Origin: Arsenophonus fragariae
GTDB taxonomy: Bacteria > Pseudomonadota > Gammaproteobacteria > Enterobacterales > Enterobacteriaceae
DNA length: 64,000 bases
NCBI GenBank assembly: GCA_047291315.1
Contig: JBDPYZ010000003.1
Span: 1-64,000 of the forward strand
Reading direction: 5' to 3'
Shown: piece after piece, positions 27,306 through 36,684 of the stretch
Numbering within the stretch: position 1 is the stretch's first letter
Layout of the letters: each line of letters starts with the position of its first letter
Translations under genes and position numbers: made by a program
The notes under the pieces: generated by a model
The model's input: only the letters and a program-made list of their open reading frames with translations
What the model was told of the DNA's origin: nothing
The model's database searches: none

Positions 27306-28865
27306 TTGATCCCGAATGTATCAAAAGCGCTATCATGGTTAGAGGCGCGCTCTAATGTTTTACATGGTCTTCGTCGAGGCATTGAACGTGAAACACTGAG
27401 AATTACGCCAGCTGGCGAATTAGCTAAGTCTCCGCATCCTGATAGTTTAGGAAAAGCATTAACTCATCCATGGATCACGACTGACTTTGCTGAAGCTTTG
27501 CTGGAATTCATCACTCCGGTTGATAATAATATTGGGCACGTTCTGGCATTTTTAAGAGATCTACATCGTTATACAGCACGTCATCTTGATCACGAATTGA
27601 TGTGGCCGCTAAGTATGCCTTGTTTTATAGAGCGCCAAGATAACATTAAACTTGCTCAATATGGTGTTTCTAATATTGGCCGTTTTAAAACTTTATATCG
27701 GGAAGGATTAAAGAATCGTTATGGTGCATTAATGCAAACAATTGCAGGGATCCACTATAATTTTTCTTTACCTATTGAATTTTGGCAAGCGTTGGTTGGT
27801 ATTAAAGATGCCGAAAGTGGTAAGGATAAAATTTCTGCTGGTTACTTTCGACTGATTCGTAATTATTACCGCTTTGGTTGGGTGATCCCATATTTATTTG
27901 GCGCGTCGCCTGCAATTTGTGGTTCTTTTTTGCACGGAGACGCTAAGCATCTTCCTTTTGAAAAGACAGCTAAAGGAACCTATTATCTACCTTATGCCAC
28001 ATCGTTACGAATGAGTGATTTGGGATATACCAACAAATTCCAAAGTGATCTGAAAATCCCCTTTAATGATCTAACGACTTATGTTGCAGGCCTAAAACAA
28101 GCGATAAAACAGCCATCGGCTGAGTTTACAAAATTAGGTATATACAATAAAGATGGCAAACATTTGCAGCTGAATACCAATATTTTACAAATTGAAAATG
28201 AGTTATATGCGCCTATTCGCCCCAAACGAGTGCTTATTGGTGCTGAGTCGCCATCAGATGCACTGTTAAAAAGAGGAATCGAATATATTGAAGTTAGAGC
28301 TTTGGATATTAACCCATTTACTGCTATTGGTATTGATGAAGCTCAGATTCATTTTCTTGATCTCTTTTTAATCTGGTGTGTGTTAGCAGATGCGTCAGTG
28401 ATGGATGAAAAAGAGTTGAATTGTTGTCGAACGAATTGGAATCGAGTGATCCTTGAAGGTCGTAAACCTGGACAAATAATTGGTATTGGTTGTGGTGAAT
28501 CAATGAGACCTTTAAAAGAAGTAGGACAGATATTATTTGATGATTTAATTAGAGTTGCTGATGTGTTAGATGTTAGCGGCAATACCCGATATTGTGAAAT
28601 TTGTTCTCAATTGATAGCAATGTTTGAAAATCCAGAGCTTACTTATTCTGGCCAAATATTATCCCCAATGATTGAACAGAGTATTAGTCAATATGGCTTA
28701 CAGTTGGCCAAAACCTATTATCAACAATTAAGCAATGAACCTTATGAAGTGATAACGGATACTGAATTTACTAATGTTCGTTACGCCTCGATTCGCAAAC
28801 AATTAGCAATTGAACAAGCAGATAAAATAAGTTTTGAGGGTTACTTAAAGATACTTGCAGGGTAA
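27306..28865 (+). CDS. gshA: Glutamate-cysteine ligase GshA
   Basis: 519 residues from TTG 27306 (ATAACGGGAGGTCAATTTG: AGG six bases upstream); E. coli gshA also uses TTG, and MIPNVSKALSWLE aligns with MIPDVSQALAWLE. Landmarks: GIERETLRI, LTHPWITTDFAEALLEFITP, TLYREGLKNRYGALMQTIAG, IPYLFGASPAICGSFL, GGIEYIEVR-like RGIEYIEVRALDINPF. It makes gamma-glutamylcysteine, the first and limiting step of glutathione synthesis. Intact, single gene with its own terminator. Confidence 0.96.
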   Translation: MIPNVSKALSWLEARSNVLHGLRRGIERETLRITPAGELAKSPHPDSLGKALTHPWITTDFAEALLEFITPVDNNIGHVLAFLRDLHRYTARHLDHELMWPLSMPCFIERQDNIKLAQYGVSNIGRFKTLYREGLKNRYGALMQTIAGIHYNFSLPIEFWQALVGIKDAESGKDKISAGYFRLIRNYYRFGWVIPYLFGASPAICGSFLHGDAKHLPFEKTAKGTYYLPYATSLRMSDLGYTNKFQSDLKIPFNDLTTYVAGLKQAIKQPSAEFTKLGIYNKDGKHLQLNTNILQIENELYAPIRPKRVLIGAESPSDALLKRGIEYIEVRALDINPFTAIGIDEAQIHFLDLFLIWCVLADASVMDEKELNCCRTNWNRVILEGRKPGQIIGIGCGESMRPLKEVGQILFDDLIRVADVLDVSGNTRYCEICSQLIAMFENPELTYSGQILSPMIEQSISQYGLQLAKTYYQQLSNEPYEVITDTEFTNVRYASIRKQLAIEQADKISFEGYLKILAG

Positions 28866-28877
28866 GAAAAAAGAAAA

Positions 28878-28903
28878 TGGCCACTTTAATGTGGCCAAAA
28901 TAA
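28878..28903 (+). terminator. Terminator after gshA
   Basis: Hairpin TGGCCAC-tttaat-GTGGCCA followed by AAAATAAAA, 12 bases after the gshA stop. The T-run is weak on the plus strand; on the minus strand the A-rich flank gives a T-run, so it may act in both directions. Confidence 0.55.
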
Positions 28904-29018
28904 AATCTCTTAGAGAATAGGATGATAACAATTTTCATGTGTTGCCTAGGTAGGGCTTACTATAAGAAAGAAAGTTCCATTTATTTTGTAAAAAATTAAT
29001 TTTTTGGAGGACACAGTA

Positions 29019-29532
29019 ATGCCATTATTTGATAGTTTTATGGTTGATCATACCAAAATAAAGCATCTGCTGTGCGTATCGCTAAAATGATGAAAACTCC
29101 TCATGGTGATACTATCACGGTATTTGATCTTCGTTTTTGTGTGCCAAATAAACAGCTATTAACAGAGAAAGGTATCCATACATTAGAACATTTATTTTCA
29201 GGTTTTATGCGTGATCACCTTAATAGTAGTGATGTAGAGATTATTGATATTTCACCGATGGGTTGTCGTACAGGATTTTATATGAGTCTAATCGGCCAGC
29301 CTAATGAACAATGTGTTGCTGATGCTTGGAAAATGGCTATGCAAGATGTACTTAAGGTAACGGCTCAAAATCAAATGCCTGAGTTAAATAAATATCAGTG
29401 TGGTACTTATGAAATGCACTCTTTAGCTGAAGCTCAGCAGATTGCTCGCAATGTGATTGAATATGGTATTTATATTAACAAAATAGAGAATTGATGTTAT
29501 CGAAAGAAAAGTTAACTCAATTATCATCATAA
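29019..29532 (+). pseudogene. luxS: S-ribosylhomocysteine lyase LuxS, two frameshifts
   Basis: TGGAGG precedes ATG 29019 (MPLFDSFMVDHTKIK). One base is missing near 29060: the family text continues only in the next frame as ASAVRIAKMMKTPHGDTITV. Zinc ligands HTLEH (HxxEH) and the catalytic Cys in MGCRTGFYMS are kept. A second shift near 29490 separates YINK from ELMLSKEKLTQLSS, ending TAA at 29530-29532. LuxS detoxifies S-ribosylhomocysteine and yields autoinducer-2 precursor. Internal ATG 29084-29089 could start a 136-140-residue product lacking the N-terminal strand, which forms part of the dimer active site. Most likely dead. Confidence 0.88.
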
Positions 29533-29564
29533 AATAGTCTAATAAAAAGCGGCTAAAATGATAG

Positions 29565-30866
29565 CTAGGATGATTTTTGTTTTGTCCTAGAGGGTAAGTC
29601 AATTGGCATTGCTCTAACTTGTTTGATCAAGTTATCCTTAATAGCTAATACTTCCAAACGGTATTTACTTATCAGGATTTCAGTATTTAGCATTGGAATG
29701 TCACCCAGTTCTTCTAATAATAAACCATTGATAGTCCTATCGCCGTCAATAGGTAAATGTCAATCAAAAGCCTTATTGATTTCTCGTATATTAGCAGTAC
29801 CATCAATTAATACAGATCTATCGGTTTGTGGTAAAACTTCCTCGGTTAAACTTAAACTGGGAGAAATAGAGGTAGTGAAATCACCAACAATCCTTTCAAG
29901 AATATTTTCTACCGTTACCAGACCTTGAATATCCCCATATTCATCAACAATAATGCCTATTTTTTCATTGTTACGATGAAATTTTATTAGTTGTATATTT
30001 AATGGCGTACTTTTTAGAATAAAATAAATTTTATCAGTAACTCTAATTAGGTTTTGCTTGTTAAATTTTTTCTTTTCGACCATCAGTCGATAGGCTTCAC
30101 CAACACGTAACATGCCGATAAAATATCATCAAGGGTATCTCGGTAGAGAACAATTTGATCATGGAGCGAGTGTGTTAATTGGCGGATAATTGATTTCCAA
30201 TCGGTATTAACTTCAATACCAACGATTTCATTGCGAGGAACCATAATGTCTCCGACGGTAACTTTTTCTAAATCTAAGATTGATATCAACATATCCTGAT
30301 TACGGCGAAAAAGTTTACTTTTGGATTCATTAACAATCGTACACAATTCATTTTTGCTAATTGCATCGCTACTGATAATGGGTGATTTAATACCAAAGAT
30401 ATGTATGAACATGATGGTAATAGTATTCAATAGCCAAACAATAGGTAGCATCAATTTTTGTAGAGGTTTAAGTAGAATACTACTAGGAAAAGCCATTTTT
30501 TTTGGATAGAGTGCCGCCATTGTTCTTAGTAATACTTCAGCAAAAACTAGGATCTCAAAAGTTAAAACGCCTGTTGCAATGGCAAGACCAACATCACCAT
30601 AAAGTCTCATCCCGACAATGGTTGCTAATGCTGAGGCTGAAATATTAATCAGATTATTACTAATCAAAATAAGACTAAATAAGGCAGTCGGGATGTTTTA
30701 ATAGTGATTCAACTAGACGAGCAGACTGATGACCATGTTTGGCTAAATGACGTAATCGATATCGATTCAGTGTCATCATTCTTGTTTCTGAGGCAGAAAA
30801 ATAGGCTGATAGAATTATCATGACAATAAGTATGATGATTAAAGTTCTTGTTGAGACCTGCTCCAA
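29565..30866 (-). pseudogene. yfjD: CorB/YfjD-like CNNM/CorC-family membrane protein, broken
   Basis: Start TTG 30866 gives MEQVSTRTLIIILIVMIILS AYFSASETRMMTLNRYRLRH. Breaks lie near 30672 (after HPDCLI), 30100 (after DDILSA) and 29760 (a stop replacing Trp after INKAFD, then LPIDGDRTINGLL). It has the DUF21 membrane domain, tandem CBS domains (GDIMVPRNEIVGIE, EYGDIQGLVTVENILERIVG DFTT) and a CorC-HlyC C-terminus ending TAG at 29565. The family is linked to magnesium/cobalt transport. It lies between luxS and ypjD as in relatives. Confidence 0.88.
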
Positions 30867-30917
30867 AGTAAAATTTCTATATTGTTCATTAATTGGTGAT
30901 AAAAAAATCTATCTAAG

Positions 30918-31706
30918 TTAAGTTATTATGAGATATTGCAATAATCGATTACCAAAAAAAGCCAAAGTTAAAATAAATGCGCCAATCAGATTAAAAACGA
31001 TCACCTTTCTACCGCGCCACCCGTTATAAAAATGTCCCCATAACAAAATAATATAAATAAACCAAGCACAAATGGATAAAATAGCTTTATGGATGTTTTC
31101 TTTATTAAAAACATTATCCATAAAAACCATCCCTGTCCCGAGGGTGAGTGTCAGTAAAATGACCCCAATTTGTATAATGTGGAACATTTTTCGTTCAATA
31201 GCCATTAATGGTGGCATATCCGGTGTAAATATTAATTTTTTATTTTTTAATTGATAGTCTAATAAAGCTAATTGTAGAGCATATAAAGCGGCGATAATAA
31301 GGGTTGCATAGCTTAATAATGCTAAGCAAATATGAATAAAAGTCGTAATATTTGCTTCTAAGTGGGTAATAAACTTACCGGGCATAATGGTTGCTAATAG
31401 CAAGTTAATAATAGATAAACTGTAAACGATCGGTAGTAGGAACCAGGCCCGGCCGTTAAGGGCAACAATTGTCATAATGATACTAATTAACAAACTGACG
31501 ATAGAGCCTAAGTTTAACAAAGTTAAGTTCTGACCGCTGCTAATAAAGATCAGTGTTTTTAATGCGATACCATGGCTTACCAGAGCAATAACCGCTAATA
31601 CGAGTGTCAGCTTAGCATAAATTTTTTGTTTATCTGTTAAACTTAGCATGATGAGTATCACACTCAAAAAATAGGTACTAATGGCGATAATAGCGAATAC
31701 TGACAT
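30918..31706 (-). CDS. ypjD: Inner-membrane cytochrome c assembly-like protein YpjD
   Basis: 262 residues, about eight hydrophobic helices across the length, starting MSVFAIIAISTYFLSVILIM. It belongs to the CcsA/ResC-like (CcmC domain) family, to which E. coli YpjD belongs; the central HICLALLSYATLIIAALYAL block and WFIYIILLWGHFYNGWRGRK near the C-terminus hold the conserved His and Trp region. Some relatives are called CorE because of effects on CorA, but the biochemical role is unclear. It is divergent from ffh, as in E. coli, and intact. Confidence 0.85.
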   Translation of the reverse strand: MSVFAIIAISTYFLSVILIMLSLTDKQKIYAKLTLVLAVIALVSHGIALKTLIFISSGQNLTLLNLGSIVSLLISIIMTIVALNGRAWFLLPIVYSLSIINLLLATIMPGKFITHLEANITTFIHICLALLSYATLIIAALYALQLALLDYQLKNKKLIFTPDMPPLMAIERKMFHIIQIGVILLTLTLGTGMVFMDNVFNKENIHKAILSICAWFIYIILLWGHFYNGWRGRKVIVFNLIGAFILTLAFFGNRLLQYLIIT

Positions 31707-31886
31707 AATGTTTTTATTTATTAACTAATTTATTAAATGTGAGTAAGTTAGTATAGCGTTTGCCTGCATTGCCTCCAACTGTTGTTCGTTATTCTTATGT
31801 AACTCGATGCAGAGATTGAATTATCATCGTGTTATAATAGAAATTAACTGACAGCAGATCCCCTTTAATAAAATTGAGTTAAGCAC

Positions 31887-33248
31887 ATGTTTGATGATTT
31901 AACTGACAGATTTTCACGTACATTGCGCAATATTAGCGGCCGAGGAAGGTTGACTGAAGACAATATTAAAGAAACATTACGTGAAGTTCGCATGGCGTTA
32001 TTAGAAGCAGATGTTGCTTTGCCAGTAGTGCGCAAATTTATTCAATTGGTAAAAGAAAGTGCAGTAGGTCAAGATGTCAATAAAAGTCTAACACCAGGCC
32101 AAGAATTCGTTAAAATTATTCAAAATGAGCTCACTAAAGCGATGGGTGAGGAGAACAGCGCTTTAAATTTAGCCGTACAACCTCCCGCCGTTATTCTTAT
32201 GGCGGGCTTGCAAGGTGCGGGTAAAACTACCACTGTCGCTAAATTAGGAAAATTATTAAAAGAAAAACAGAATAAAAAAGTTTTAGTCGTTTCTGCTGAT
32301 ATTTATCGTCCTGCTGCCATTAAGCAATTAGAAACCCTTACTCAAACAGTCGGGATTGATTTTTTTCCATCACCCTCAAGCGGAAAACCCGTTGAGATTG
32401 CGACTAATGCGTTGCAACATGCAAAATTAAAATTTTATGATGTGCTAATCATCGATACTGCTGGACGTCTGCATGTTGATGAAGCTATGATGGAAGAAAT
32501 TCAAGCAATTCATCGCGCCATTAATCCAATTGAAACCCTATTTATTGTTGATGCAATGACTGGGCAAGATGCTGCTAATATCGCTAAATCTTTTAATGAA
32601 ACCTTGCCATTAACCGGTGTCATATTAACGAAAATTGATGGGGATGCTCGTGGTGGTGCAGCATTATCAATCCGCCATATTACCGGTAAACCAATTAAAT
32701 TTTTGGGAATAGGGGAGAAAATTGATGGCTTAGAGCCTTTTTATCCCGACAGGATTGCCTCTCGTATACTTGGTATGGGAGATGTCTTATCGCTGATTGA
32801 AGAGATAGAAAGCAAAGTTGATCGTGAAAAGGCGAAGAAGTTTGCTCATAAACTTAAAAAAGGCAATAGTTTTGATCTAAATGATTTTCTTGAGCAGCTT
32901 AAACAGATGCGCAATATGGGTGGGATGGCGAGTATGTTAAGTAAAATGCCAGGTATATCCCAAGTTCCTAATGCAGTTAAGTCACAAATGGATGATAAAG
33001 TATTGGTCAGAATGGAAGTAATTATTAGTTCCATGACTGCGAAAGAGCGACAAAAACCAGAGATTATTAAAGGATCACGAAAGAGGCGTATTGCAACTGG
33101 TTCTGGTACACAGGTACAGGATGTTAACAGGCTACTTAAGCAGTTTGATGATATGCAACGCATGATGAAGAAAATGAAAAAAGGCGGATTAGCTAAGATG
33201 ATGCGCGGGATGAAAGGTATGATGCCACCTGGTTTTCCAGGAGGATAA
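31887..33248 (+). CDS. ffh: Signal recognition particle protein Ffh
   Basis: 453 residues: N domain 1-90, G domain with GLQGAGKTTTVAKLG near 100, DTAGRLHVD, TKIDGDARGGAALS and GxGEK (LGIGEKIDGLEPF), then the Met-rich M domain ending MMRGMKGMMPPGFPGG that binds 4.5S RNA and signal sequences. It targets membrane proteins co-translationally with FtsY. Intact; divergent from ypjD and followed by a terminator before the rpsP operon. Confidence 0.98.
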   Translation: MFDDLTDRFSRTLRNISGRGRLTEDNIKETLREVRMALLEADVALPVVRKFIQLVKESAVGQDVNKSLTPGQEFVKIIQNELTKAMGEENSALNLAVQPPAVILMAGLQGAGKTTTVAKLGKLLKEKQNKKVLVVSADIYRPAAIKQLETLTQTVGIDFFPSPSSGKPVEIATNALQHAKLKFYDVLIIDTAGRLHVDEAMMEEIQAIHRAINPIETLFIVDAMTGQDAANIAKSFNETLPLTGVILTKIDGDARGGAALSIRHITGKPIKFLGIGEKIDGLEPFYPDRIASRILGMGDVLSLIEEIESKVDREKAKKFAHKLKKGNSFDLNDFLEQLKQMRNMGGMASMLSKMPGISQVPNAVKSQMDDKVLVRMEVIISSMTAKERQKPEIIKGSRKRRIATGSGTQVQDVNRLLKQFDDMQRMMKKMKKGGLAKMMRGMKGMMPPGFPGG

Positions 33249-33330
33249 CAACCGAGAGTGAAATAAACAAATTCGTACTTCTGATTGCTTTTTATGTCAA
33301 AAAGAGTAGAATATTAGGGGTTTTTATATG

Positions 33331-33370
33331 ACAACCAGACTCTATTCCTCGATAGGGTCTGGTTGTTTTG
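33331..33370 (+). terminator. Terminator between ffh and rpsP
   Basis: ACAACCAGAC and GTCTGGTTGT form a 10-bp stem around tctattcctcgatagg, followed by TTTG. It ends ffh and sits just before rpsP, so it may also attenuate the ribosomal operon. Confidence 0.75.
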
Positions 33371-33388
33371 TTAACTAATGAGGATGTT

Positions 33389-33637
33389 ATGGTAACAATT
33401 CGTTTAGCTCGTGGTGGCGCAAAGAAGCGTCCATTTTACCAAATCGTTGTCACAGATAGCCGTAATGCACGTGATGGTCGCTTTATTGAGCGTATAGGTT
33501 TTTTTAACTCTATTGTATCAGGTAAAGCGGAAGAATTGCGTTTAAATTTAGATCGCGTTGAGCATTGGGTTGGTTTAGGTGCAACAGTTTCTGATCGTGT
33601 TTCGACACTGATCAAACAAGCAAAGAAAGCAGCTTAA
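33389..33637 (+). CDS. rpsP: 30S ribosomal protein bS16
   Basis: 82 residues from ATG 33389 (AATGAGGATGTT upstream), MVTIRLARGGAKKRPFYQIV, the exact family start; an upstream in-frame TTG at 33368 is not supported. bS16 binds 16S rRNA early in 30S assembly. First gene of rpsP-rimM-trmD-rplS, spaced 18 bases from rimM. Confidence 0.97.
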   Translation: MVTIRLARGGAKKRPFYQIVVTDSRNARDGRFIERIGFFNSIVSGKAEELRLNLDRVEHWVGLGATVSDRVSTLIKQAKKAA

Positions 33638-33655
33638 TTTACTACGGTGGTTGCG

Positions 33656-34204
33656 ATGAGCAAAGAGGCTTGCCTTAAGATCCCTGTTAATCCTATTGTA
33701 TTAGGAAAATTAGGCTCTGCGCATGGTGTTCGTGGTTGGCTCAGAGTTTTTTCATCCACCGAATATACCGAAGATATTTTTGAGTATCAGCCTTGGTTTA
33801 TTCAACGTTCAGGTCAGTGGCAGCGACTGGAATTAGAAGGTTGGAAACATCATAACCAAGATATTATTATTAAAATAAAACATATTGATGATAGAAGTGC
33901 TGCTAATTCAATGACCAATTGTGAAATTATCGTCGATTCAGCACAACTACCTGTACTTGAGGGTAATGAGTATTATTGGAAAGATTTGATTGGTTGCCAG
34001 GTCATAACTACTAAAGGTTATAGTTTGGGTTATGTTCAGGATTTAATGGAAACTGGCTCAAATGATGTGCTGGTAATCAAAGCAAATTTGAAAGATGCAT
34101 TCGGTATTAAAGAACGGTTAATACCGTTTCTTGATGAGAAGGTGATCAAAAACGTTGATCTTACTACTAAGATAATTGAAGTAGATTGGGCTCCTGGTTT
34201 TTAA
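33656..34204 (+). CDS. rimM: Ribosome maturation factor RimM
   Basis: 182 residues from ATG 33656 (MSKEACLKIPVNPIVLGKLG); the in-frame GTG at 33647 is less likely. The RimM N-terminal barrel has GSAHGVRGWLRVFSST and PWFIQRSGQWQ; the PRC-barrel C-terminus has YYWKDLIGCQV and ETGSNDVLVIKANLKDAFGI KERLIPFLD. It binds uS19 and helps form the 30S head. Intact in the usual operon. Confidence 0.96.
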   Translation: MSKEACLKIPVNPIVLGKLGSAHGVRGWLRVFSSTEYTEDIFEYQPWFIQRSGQWQRLELEGWKHHNQDIIIKIKHIDDRSAANSMTNCEIIVDSAQLPVLEGNEYYWKDLIGCQVITTKGYSLGYVQDLMETGSNDVLVIKANLKDAFGIKERLIPFLDEKVIKNVDLTTKIIEVDWAPGF

Positions 34205-34238
34205 ACGCCGATTGAAGATTTTATGAGTGTAACGCAAG

Positions 34239-34994
34239 ATGTGGGTTGGGATTATTAGCCTGTTTCCAGAAATGTTTCGCGTAATAACCGAGTATGGGGT
34301 GATAGGTCGTGCAGTAAAAAATGGCCTATTGAATATACAGTGTTGGGATCCGCGCGATTATACTCACGACAGGCACCGCACTGTAGATGATCGCCCTTAT
34401 GGCGGCGGTCCAGGTATGTTGATGATGCTACAACCTCTTAGAGATGCCATTCATGCAGCAAAATCTGAGATCGGTGAAGATGCTAAAGTAATTCATCTTT
34501 CACCGCAGGGGTGCAAACTTAATCAGCAAGGTGTTTGCCAATTAACGGCAAATAAAAAGCTTATTTTAGTTTGTGGTCGATATGAAGGTATTGATGAACG
34601 GATAATTGAAACCGAAATTGATGAAGAATGGTCAATTGGTGATTACGTTCTTAGTGGAGGAGAATTACCAGCAATGGTAATGATTGATTCAATTTCTCGG
34701 TTTATTCCTGGTGTATTAGGTCATCATGCATCAGCAGAAGAGGACTCTTTCATGACTGGGTTACTTGATTGTCCTCACTATACCCGTCCTGAGGTGTTAG
34801 AAGGTATGGAAGTTCCGAGTGTCTTATTGTCGGGCAACCATGCTGAAATAGAGCGTTGGAGAAGAAAACAGTCACTAGGCCGAACTTGGCTTAGAAGACC
34901 TGAACTTCTAACAAGCCTAGCTCTGACTGACGAGCAGAGAATGTTGTTGGCAGAATTCCAACAGGAATATGAAGAACAGCAACGTATTAATTGA
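34239..34994 (+). CDS. trmD: tRNA (guanine-N1-)-methyltransferase TrmD
   Basis: 251 residues, MWVGIISLFPEMFRVITEYG. SPOUT-knot motifs DRPYGGGPGMLMML, VCGRYEGIDERIIETEIDEE, SIGDYVLSGGELPAMVMIDS and SLGRTWLRRPELL are all present. It methylates G37 next to the anticodon of tRNAs reading CNN, preventing +1 frameshifting; essential. Intact. Confidence 0.97.
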   Translation: MWVGIISLFPEMFRVITEYGVIGRAVKNGLLNIQCWDPRDYTHDRHRTVDDRPYGGGPGMLMMLQPLRDAIHAAKSEIGEDAKVIHLSPQGCKLNQQGVCQLTANKKLILVCGRYEGIDERIIETEIDEEWSIGDYVLSGGELPAMVMIDSISRFIPGVLGHHASAEEDSFMTGLLDCPHYTRPEVLEGMEVPSVLLSGNHAEIERWRRKQSLGRTWLRRPELLTSLALTDEQRMLLAEFQQEYEEQQRIN

Positions 34995-35050
34995 GGCATT
35001 GTATAACACTGTCTTGTATATATCAGTTTACCTAGGGTAAGAGAGCAATT

Positions 35051-35404
35051 ATGAGCAACATTATTAAACAACTTGAACAAGAGCAGATGAAGCAAAATAT
35101 TCCTTCATTTCGTCCAGGTGATACGGTAGAAGTTAAGGTATGGGTGGTTGAGGGTTCTAAAAGACGTTTGCAGGCATTCGAGGGCGTGGTTATAGCTATC
35201 CGTAACCGCGGTTTGCATTCAGCATTTACTGTTCGTAAAATTTCTAATGGTGAAGGTGTTGAGCGGGTATTCCAGACACATTCACCAGTTATAGATAGTA
35301 TCACAGTTAAACGTTGTGGTGCTGTTCGTAGAGCTAAATTGTATTACCTGCGAGAGCGTTCTGGTAAAGCAGCTCGTATTAAAGAGCGCTTGAACACTAA
35401 ATAA
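35051..35404 (+). CDS. rplS: 50S ribosomal protein bL19
   Basis: 117 residues, MSNIIKQLEQEQMKQNIPSF, then RPGDTVEVKVWVVEGSKRRL QAFEGVVIAIRNRGLHSAFT VRKIS and KLYYLRERSGKAARIKERL. bL19 sits at the 30S-50S interface. Last gene of the rpsP operon, followed by a hairpin terminator. Intact. Confidence 0.98.
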   Translation: MSNIIKQLEQEQMKQNIPSFRPGDTVEVKVWVVEGSKRRLQAFEGVVIAIRNRGLHSAFTVRKISNGEGVERVFQTHSPVIDSITVKRCGAVRRAKLYYLRERSGKAARIKERLNTK

Positions 35405-35433
35405 TTCGCTTTCGTGACATCCTAAAAATCTTT

Positions 35434-35462
35434 AAAGCTAGCAGTTTTTGCGAGCTTTTTTT
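35434..35462 (+). terminator. Terminator of the rpsP-rplS operon
   Basis: AAAGCTaGCA-gttttTGCgAGCTTTTTTT: stem AAAGCT/AGCTTT with inner GCA/TGC and a T-run, 30 bases after rplS. Confidence 0.85.
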
Positions 35463-35750
35463 ATTATCTATTTTCAGCTTATTGCATTATTAGTCGTTAT
35501 TTTTTATTGAATCTTTTGTGTGATTTTTTATAAACAAAAAAATATTTTTCTTTATTAGAGGTGTGAATTTTTTTTGTTTATTTTTATTTTATTATATGTT
35601 TTTTTGTTCTATTTTGATAGTAAAGTAAATGTTACTACGTGTTGTCGGCAATGGATTGTAATATTTACAGTTCATGTTATCGTATAATTAAACCTCAAAT
35701 GAGTGTAATGCAATGCAGGATAAAAAGTTAAACAGGTAAAGATAATGATC

Positions 35751-36670
35751 ATGCAAAAAGATGAGCTTAATAATGTTAATATTTCTGATGAACAGATTTT
35801 AATTACACCGAAAGAGCTTAAAAAATGTTATCTATTGGATCATAATAATCAGCAAATAGTTATCGGTTCTTGCCGAATTATTGCTGATATTATTCAGAAT
35901 TGTGACCCACGGTTGTTAGTTTGGTTCCTCTTCTATCCATGATGTGGATGCCGCGCTGGAATATGCCCATCGTTTAAAGCAGTTAGCAATAGAACTTAGT
36001 AATAGTCTATATATTGTCATGCGTATTTATTTTGAAAAACCACGCAATATCGCACCTAAGCTGTTATTATCGCTTGTCAATATGGGAGACAGAAGCTCTT
36101 GATCCAAATAGCCCACAATATTTAGGTGATTTATTTAGTTGGGCCGCTATAGGTGCTAGAACAACTGAATCGCAAACACATCGTGAAATGGTTTCTGGAC
36201 TCTCCATGCCAGTTGGGTTTAAAAATGGTACTGATTGGTAATTTAGTTACGGTAATTAATGCAATGAGAGCAGCAATACCACATGGCTTTATGGGTATTA
36301 ATCAATCAGATCAAGTTTGTTTATTACAAACGCAAGGTAATTTTGATAGTCATATCATTTTAAGAGGAGGGGAAAAGCCAAATTATAATAGCACGCAAGA
36401 TATTGCAAATTATGAAATACAGATGAGCAATGCTAATTTATTGCCCTCTTTAATGATTGATTATAACCATGGTAACTCGAGAAAAAATTTTCGTCGCCAA
36501 TCACTGGTGGTTGAATTCATTATTGCACACATTACTCAGGGTAATAGGTCAATTACGGGTATGATGCTTGTATTAGTTGGGAAATAACAGACGTAGTATT
36601 AAGAAAATTACATACTAAAATTCGCTTAGTGCTTAAAGAGTGTATTAAGGCCCTAGAAAAAGCAAGCTAA
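35751..36670 (+). pseudogene. aroF: DAHP synthase (AroF type), degraded
   Basis: ATG 35751 begins MQKDELNNVNISDEQILITP KELKK, typical of AroF. A shift after DPRLLV (about 35918) is followed by SSIHDVDAALEYAHRLKQLA; the next block YFEKPR is followed by a deletion of ~40 residues before TEALDPNSPQYLGDLFSWAA IGARTTESQTHREM. Another shift follows PVGFKNGTD; then LLQTQGNFDSHIILRGG and a damaged SHGNS-like YNHGNSRKNFRRQ appear, ending TAA at 36668-36670. DAHP synthase makes the first aromatic precursor; this is the tyrosine-sensitive isoenzyme normally co-transcribed with tyrA. Confidence 0.92.
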
Positions 36671-36684
36671 TACAAGGTAAATTG

